Origin: Thermoleophilia bacterium
GTDB taxonomy: Bacteria; Actinomycetota; Thermoleophilia; Gaiellales; Gaiellaceae
Assembly (NCBI GenBank): GCA_025927435.1
Contig: JAICLM010000069.1
Span: 1 to 9,647 of the forward strand
Direction: 5' to 3'
Length of the DNA stretch: 9,647 nt
Below are positions 6,348 through 9,647 of this stretch, in pieces (positions within the stretch are counted from its first letter, which is position 1; each line of letters opens with the position of its first letter). The position numbers and the translations under genes are program-made. The notes under the pieces were generated by a model, which did not search any database, was not told where the DNA came from, and was given only the letters and a program-made list of their open reading frames with translations.

Positions 6348-7549
6348 CCCCGAACGCGGCCGTGCTGTTGGGCGAGCTCGAGTAGGCGTCTCGCCAGCGC
6401 GGGTGTCAGCGCACCGCCTTCGAGCTGCCACCGCCAGTTTCCCTCCGACCTGCCGGGGCGATTCATCCGGGCCTCGCTGCCGAGGCCGAGCACGTCCTGC
6501 GCCGGGACGATCGCGAGGGCGGCCCGGGACCCGTACGCAAGCTCGATCAGCCCCCAGTGGGGCTCGCCCGGGTCGAGGCCGGTGGCGGCGCGCTCGCGCG
6601 GCCGAAGTCCCGTGAACCAGCCCACCGCCGTGTCAGTGTCGTGCGTGCTCGTGTACGCGACCGAATTCGCGCGGTGGTTCTCGAGCACGTGCGGGTTGCT
6701 GCCCCTGCGGCGGAAGGCCCAGAGGAGCACGACCATCCCGGGGAGACCCAGCTCGTCCCGCAGCCGGCGCACCGGCGGCGTGATGTGCCCGAGGTCCTCG
6801 GCGATCAGCGGCAGGTCACCGAGCTCGTGCTCGACGGCGCGGAACAGCTCGGCTCCGGGGCCCGGCCGCCAGTGCCCGCGCTTCGCCGTCGAGTGGCGCG
6901 CCGGGATCGCCCAGTAGGAGACGAAGCCGCGGAAATGGTCGATCCGGCAGAGGTCGACGAGCTCGAACGTGCGCCGAAACCGCTCGCGCCACCAGCGAAA
7001 GCCCGTCGCCCGATGGACGGGCCAGTCGTAGAGCGGATTCCCCCAGCGCTGTCCGGTCGCGCTGAGCGCATCGGGCGGCGCGCCCGCGACCTCGCCGTGC
7101 GCGAACAGCTCCGGCCAGCCCTCCAGGTCGGCGCCCACGTCCGCCACGTAGATCGGCAGGTCACCGATGAGGCGGACGCCACGCTCGGCGGCGTAGTCCC
7201 GCAGCGCCCCCCACTCCCGCTCGAAGCGAACCTGGTCGGCCAGCGCACCCTCACCGGCGAATTGCGCCCAGCCGCCGGTCCAGAACGGATGGCGCGCCAC
7301 GAAGTGCTCGACCTCGCGGGCCGTGACCCGCGCGTCCGGCTCGGCGAGGAGCTGAGAGGAGGCCGCGAACGCGGACGGCGACCTGTACGGCGAGCCGAAC
7401 TCGTCCGACGGACCGAGCGGCAGGACCTGCCACCAGGACTGGCCGGCTGCCTCGAGCCAGTCGACGAAGCGGTACGCGTCCCGGTCGAGCTTCCCGGAGG
7501 GGAGGGAGGTCGGATGGAGGAGCACGCCGGCCGAGCGAGTGAGCTGCAC
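6344..7549 (-). CDS. malQ: 4-alpha-glucanotransferase (amylomaltase), GH77, internally shortened
   Basis: Cytoplasmic enzyme that transfers alpha-1,4-glucan segments between maltodextrins. The opening GVLLHPTSLPSG, the GSPYRSPSAFA segment and TGQRWGNPLYDW are family signatures. The catalytic triad is clear: nucleophile Asp in LCRIDHFRG, acid/base Glu in LIAEDLG and stabilising Asp in STHDTD, at residues 204, 251 and 304 counted from the chosen start. Their spacings (47 and 53) match Thermus amylomaltase (293, 340, 395), yet the nucleophile comes 89 residues earlier. The missing part lies between SPSAFA and GDLPIY. The start chosen is GTG at 7549, because AGGAAGGA lies 7 nt before it and it gives MQLTRSAGVLLHP. 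An ATG 18 bp earlier lacks any ribosome site. It is divergent from glgE, and its 3' end overlaps the PAP2 gene. Function in maltodextrin turnover with GlgE and TreS is inferred from adjacency. Confidence 0.94.
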   Translation of the reverse strand: MQLTRSAGVLLHPTSLPSGKLDRDAYRFVDWLEAAGQSWWQVLPLGPSDEFGSPYRSPSAFAASSQLLAEPDARVTAREVEHFVARHPFWTGGWAQFAGEGALADQVRFEREWGALRDYAAERGVRLIGDLPIYVADVGADLEGWPELFAHGEVAGAPPDALSATGQRWGNPLYDWPVHRATGFRWWRERFRRTFELVDLCRIDHFRGFVSYWAIPARHSTAKRGHWRPGPGAELFRAVEHELGDLPLIAEDLGHITPPVRRLRDELGLPGMVVLLWAFRRRGSNPHVLENHRANSVAYTSTHDTDTAVGWFTGLRPRERAATGLDPGEPHWGLIELAYGSRAALAIVPAQDVLGLGSEARMNRPGRSEGNWRWQLEGGALTPALARRLLELAQQHGRVRG

Positions 7550-7556
7550 GTTTCGA

Positions 7557-7564
7557 TCCTTCCT
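7557..7564 (-). promoter_or_regulatory. Ribosome binding site that decides the malQ start
   Basis: The minus strand reads AGGAAGGA, then seven bases, then GTG at 7549. It lies inside the first codons of the longer ATG reading (start 7567), so the GTG start is preferred. Confidence 0.6.
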
Positions 7565-7569
7565 CATCA

Positions 7570-9390
7570 GTGAGACTTCGGGGCGTGTCCATCCCGAAGA
7601 CGACGCCCGCGCGGATCCAGATCCAGGAGGTGTCGCCGCAGGTCGACTGTGGCCGCTACCCGATCAAGCGCACCGTCGGCGACCGCGTCGACGTCACCGC
7701 CCGGATTTTCCGGGACGGCCACGAGACCCTTGGCGCGGCGGTTCGGTACAAGCGCCCGGGCGGGACCCGCTGGAGCGAGTCGCCGCTCGAGCCGCTCGGC
7801 AACGACGTCTGGGCCGGCTCCTTCGAGGTCGACCGGCCCGGGCTCTGGAGTCTCCGGATCGAGGCGTGGGTCGACCGCGTCGCCTCCTTCCAGGAGGAGC
7901 TGCGGCGCAAGGTCGCCGCCGGCCAGGCCGATCTGAGCAGCGAGCTCTCGGAGGGAGCGGTGCTGCTCGGCGAGGAGGAGCCGACCGTCGAGCAGGCCCT
8001 CGCCGCGCCGGCAGGCACGCGCTCGGAGAAGGCGTGGTCGGCGACTTACTCGGTGGACGTCGACCGCGTGCTCGGCCGCTTCGGCTCGTGGTACGAGCTC
8101 TTCCCGCGCTCGTGGGGAGGGTTCGCCGGCGTGCACAAGCTCCTGCCGCAGTTCGCCGAGCTCGGCTTCGACGTCCTCTATTTGCCGCCGATCCACCCGA
8201 TCGGGCGGACGAACCGCAAGGGCCGAAACAACTCCGAGACGGCCCAGCGGGGCGATGTCGGGAGCCCGTGGGCGACCGGCGCGAAGGAGGGCGGGCACGA
8301 GGCGATCGATCCCTCCCTCGGTACCGAGAAGGAGCTTCGTGAGCTCGTAGCGGACGCAAAGAAGCTCGGGATCGAGATCGCGCTCGACTTCGCGATCCAG
8401 TGCTCGCCCGACCACCCGTGGCTCCGAGAGCACCCCGAGTGGTTCCACCGCCGCCCCGACGGAACGCTGAAGTACGCCGAGAACCCGCCCAAGCGCTACC
8501 AGGACATCTACAACGTCGACTTCGGCAGCGAGGACTGGCGCGGCCTCTGGCAGGCGCTGCTCGACGTCGTCCTCCACTGGGTCGGCTGCGGCGTGACCGT
8601 CTTCCGCGTCGACAACCCGCACACGAAGCCGCTGCCGTTCTGGGAGTGGCTGATCGGCGAGGTGCGCCGCGAGCACCCGGAGGTGATCTTCCTCTCCGAG
8701 GCGTTCACGCGGCCCGCGCCGATGACCGGGCTGGCCAAGGCGGGGTTCGCGCAGAGCTACACGTACTTCACGTGGAAGAACAACCGCTGGGAGCTGCTCG
8801 AGTTCCTCGGCCAGCTGCTCGAGTGGCGGGAGTTCTACCGGCCGAACTGCTTCGCGAACACGCCGGACATCCTCCACGAGTACCTGCAGACCGGCGGACG
8901 GCCGGCCTTCGAGGCGCGCCTCGTGCTCGCGGGGACGCTCTCGCCCTCGTACGGCATCTACTCCGGCTTCGAGCACTGCGAGAACGTGCCGGTGCGACCG
9001 GGCTCCGAGGAATACCTCAACTCGGAGAAGTACGAGCTGAAGCAGCGCAAGCTCGACGGGCCGCTGCTGCCGCTCGTTGCCAGGCTCAACGCTGCGCGGC
9101 GGGAGAACCCGGCGCTGCAGTGGCTCGATCCGCTCACGGTTCTGGAGACCGAGAACGAGCGGCTCTTTGCGTTCCTCAAGCGCCGCGGCGAGAACAACGT
9201 CGTCACGGTCGTCAACCTCGACCCGGCCGCGACCCAGGTCGGCGTCTGCGTCGTGCCCGTCTCGACCGGCCTCCCCCCGGCCTACCCGGTGCGCGACCTC
9301 CTCACGGACGAGACGTGGACGTGGCGGATCGGCCGCAACTACATCAAGCTCGGCCCGGGCGAGAGCCACGTGCTAAGGATCGGCGGATGA
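7570..9390 (+). CDS. glgE: Alpha-1,4-glucan:maltose-1-phosphate maltosyltransferase, GH13_3
   Basis: Cytoplasmic enzyme that extends alpha-1,4-glucans with maltosyl units from maltose-1-phosphate, releasing phosphate. The N-terminal beta domain runs about 14-105, beginning near RIQIQEVSPQVDCGRYPIKR (15-34). It is followed by a short helical insert (about 105-160) and the TIM-barrel catalytic domain from SWYELFPRSWGG (173-184). GlgE markers include NPPKRYQDIYNVDF (305-318). Catalytic residues are nucleophile Asp348 in FRVDNPHTKP, acid/base Glu377 in FLSEAFTRP and Asp433 in NTPDILHEYL. The spacing equals that of Streptomyces coelicolor GlgE (394, 423, 480) to within one residue. The protein is about 70 residues shorter than that enzyme (675), with about 46 missing before the nucleophile. 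The start is uncertain: GTG at 7570 has no ribosome site, and GTG at 7585 (VSIPKTTPAR) is equally possible. It is divergent from malQ and followed by treS. Confidence 0.96.
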   Translation: MRLRGVSIPKTTPARIQIQEVSPQVDCGRYPIKRTVGDRVDVTARIFRDGHETLGAAVRYKRPGGTRWSESPLEPLGNDVWAGSFEVDRPGLWSLRIEAWVDRVASFQEELRRKVAAGQADLSSELSEGAVLLGEEEPTVEQALAAPAGTRSEKAWSATYSVDVDRVLGRFGSWYELFPRSWGGFAGVHKLLPQFAELGFDVLYLPPIHPIGRTNRKGRNNSETAQRGDVGSPWATGAKEGGHEAIDPSLGTEKELRELVADAKKLGIEIALDFAIQCSPDHPWLREHPEWFHRRPDGTLKYAENPPKRYQDIYNVDFGSEDWRGLWQALLDVVLHWVGCGVTVFRVDNPHTKPLPFWEWLIGEVRREHPEVIFLSEAFTRPAPMTGLAKAGFAQSYTYFTWKNNRWELLEFLGQLLEWREFYRPNCFANTPDILHEYLQTGGRPAFEARLVLAGTLSPSYGIYSGFEHCENVPVRPGSEEYLNSEKYELKQRKLDGPLLPLVARLNAARRENPALQWLDPLTVLETENERLFAFLKRRGENNVVTVVNLDPAATQVGVCVVPVSTGLPPAYPVRDLLTDETWTWRIGRNYIKLGPGESHVLRIGG

Positions 9391-9406
9391 GGGCACGCCT
9401 CAACGG

Positions 9407-9439
9407 GCCATGTCTCGGTATCTGTTACCGAGACATGGC
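9407..9439. repeat. Perfect inverted repeat IR1 (14-bp arms, 5-nt centre) between glgE and treS
   Basis: The left arm GCCATGTCTCGGTA and right arm TACCGAGACATGGC pair perfectly around TCTGT. It begins 16 bp after the glgE stop. A hairpin in RNA would be strong, but no T-tract follows, so it does not look like a simple intrinsic terminator. The inner 23 bp (9412-9434) recur almost unchanged at 9527-9549. It could be an operator, a processing or attenuation hairpin, or a dispersed extragenic palindrome. Confidence 0.9.
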
Positions 9440-9526
9440 GGCAAGGGCCGTACCCGGTACGTTCTTCACGTCGAGTCAGCGTCGATCCAGGCGGCTCCGA
9501 GCGAAAGACAGGTCACTTCGAGCCAC

Positions 9527-9549
9527 GTCTCGGTATCTGATACCGAGAC
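9527..9549. repeat. Inverted repeat IR2, second copy of the 23-bp palindrome, just upstream of treS
   Basis: GTCTCGGTATC, a single T, then GATACCGAGAC: a perfect 11-bp-arm palindrome. It differs from the IR1 core at one position (A for T at 9540). It ends 15 bp before the treS ATG, where a bound protein or an RNA hairpin would affect expression. The centre-to-centre distance from IR1 is 115 bp, close to eleven helical turns. Confidence 0.9.
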
Positions 9550-9564
9550 AGGTCCGGAACAGAC

Positions 9565-9647
9565 ATGTCTGAGCAATGGTTCGAGCGGGATCCGCTCTGG
9601 TTCAAGCGGGCCGTCTTCTACGAGATCCACATCCGCGGGTTCTTCGA
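9565..9647 (+). CDS. treS: Trehalose synthase (maltose alpha-D-glucosyltransferase), N-terminal fragment
   Basis: Only 27 codons are visible before the window ends. They start MSEQWFERDPLWFKRAVFYE and continue IHIRGFF. The pattern W-(Y/F)-K-x-A-V-(I/F)-Y-E-(I/L)-H-(V/I)-R-x-F is the characteristic opening of TreS, a GH13 enzyme that interconverts trehalose and maltose. Its position after glgE fits the TreS-maltokinase-GlgE route. ATG at 9565 lies within the 10-bp palindrome AGACATGTCT, and the only ribosome-site-like sequence is a weak GGAA 6 nt upstream. Another GH13 enzyme such as an alpha-amylase cannot be fully excluded from so short a fragment. Confidence 0.85.
   Translation, partial: MSEQWFERDPLWFKRAVFYEIHIRGFF

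Noticed and set aside
7567..9369. 600-codon open frame on the minus strand opposite glgE
   Set aside because: The product is rich in Arg, Glu, Leu and Val without recognisable motifs, as expected for the complement of a GC-rich gene, while glgE on the plus strand has all catalytic motifs.
9407..9439. IR1 as a plain Rho-independent terminator of glgE
   Set aside because: The stem is strong, but no T-tract follows, and the same palindrome recurs directly upstream of treS, where a terminator would make little sense.
9407..9549. Two palindromes as a short CRISPR array or as insertion-sequence ends
   Set aside because: There are only two copies, each itself a full palindrome, with a 92-bp interval lacking spacer periodicity and no transposase or cas gene; too little for either call.

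Overview
This is a GC-rich, densely packed chromosomal window. It most likely comes from an actinobacterium, perhaps a Thermoleophilia-type soil lineage. That placement is inferred from the caa3-type oxidase, the GlgE/TreS maltosyltransferase genes, frequent GTG starts and the apparent use of leaderless promoters. No rRNA, tRNA, CRISPR array, transposase or phage gene is visible.

Layout. (1) Positions 1-2931, minus strand: a respiratory operon read ctaC (subunit II fused to cytochrome c), then ctaD (subunit I), then the start of a multi-pass membrane protein that may be a heme-biosynthesis protein. Each gene overlaps the next. (2) Positions 2946-3239, plus strand: a small unassigned protein, divergent from ctaC across only 14 bp. 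(3) Positions 3230-5730, minus strand: an OmpR-type regulator with a degenerate receiver, then a PhoU-like DUF47 protein and a PiT phosphate transporter. An array of 11-bp-phased direct repeats resembling a Pho box lies between the regulator and the DUF47 gene. (4) Positions 5730-6347, plus strand: a PAP2/BcrC-like membrane phosphatase. (5) Positions 6344-7549, minus strand: a shortened 4-alpha-glucanotransferase (MalQ). (6) Positions 7570 to the window end, plus strand: glgE, then a 174-bp gap carrying two copies of a 23-bp palindrome, then the first codons of trehalose synthase (treS).

How the genes work together. The oxidase genes supply the terminal step of aerobic respiration. The DUF47-PiT pair imports phosphate and is probably under phosphate-dependent control; the PAP2 enzyme next door may recycle undecaprenyl phosphate and release phosphate. 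TreS and GlgE are successive parts of the trehalose-to-alpha-glucan route: trehalose to maltose, then (after a maltokinase not seen here) maltose-1-phosphate to glucan. MalQ reshuffles the resulting maltodextrins.

The items most worth a second look are the paired palindromes between glgE and treS, the phased repeats upstream of the phosphate genes, the small protein beside ctaC, and the MalQ that lacks about 90 residues. I found no clear new defence or mobile system.
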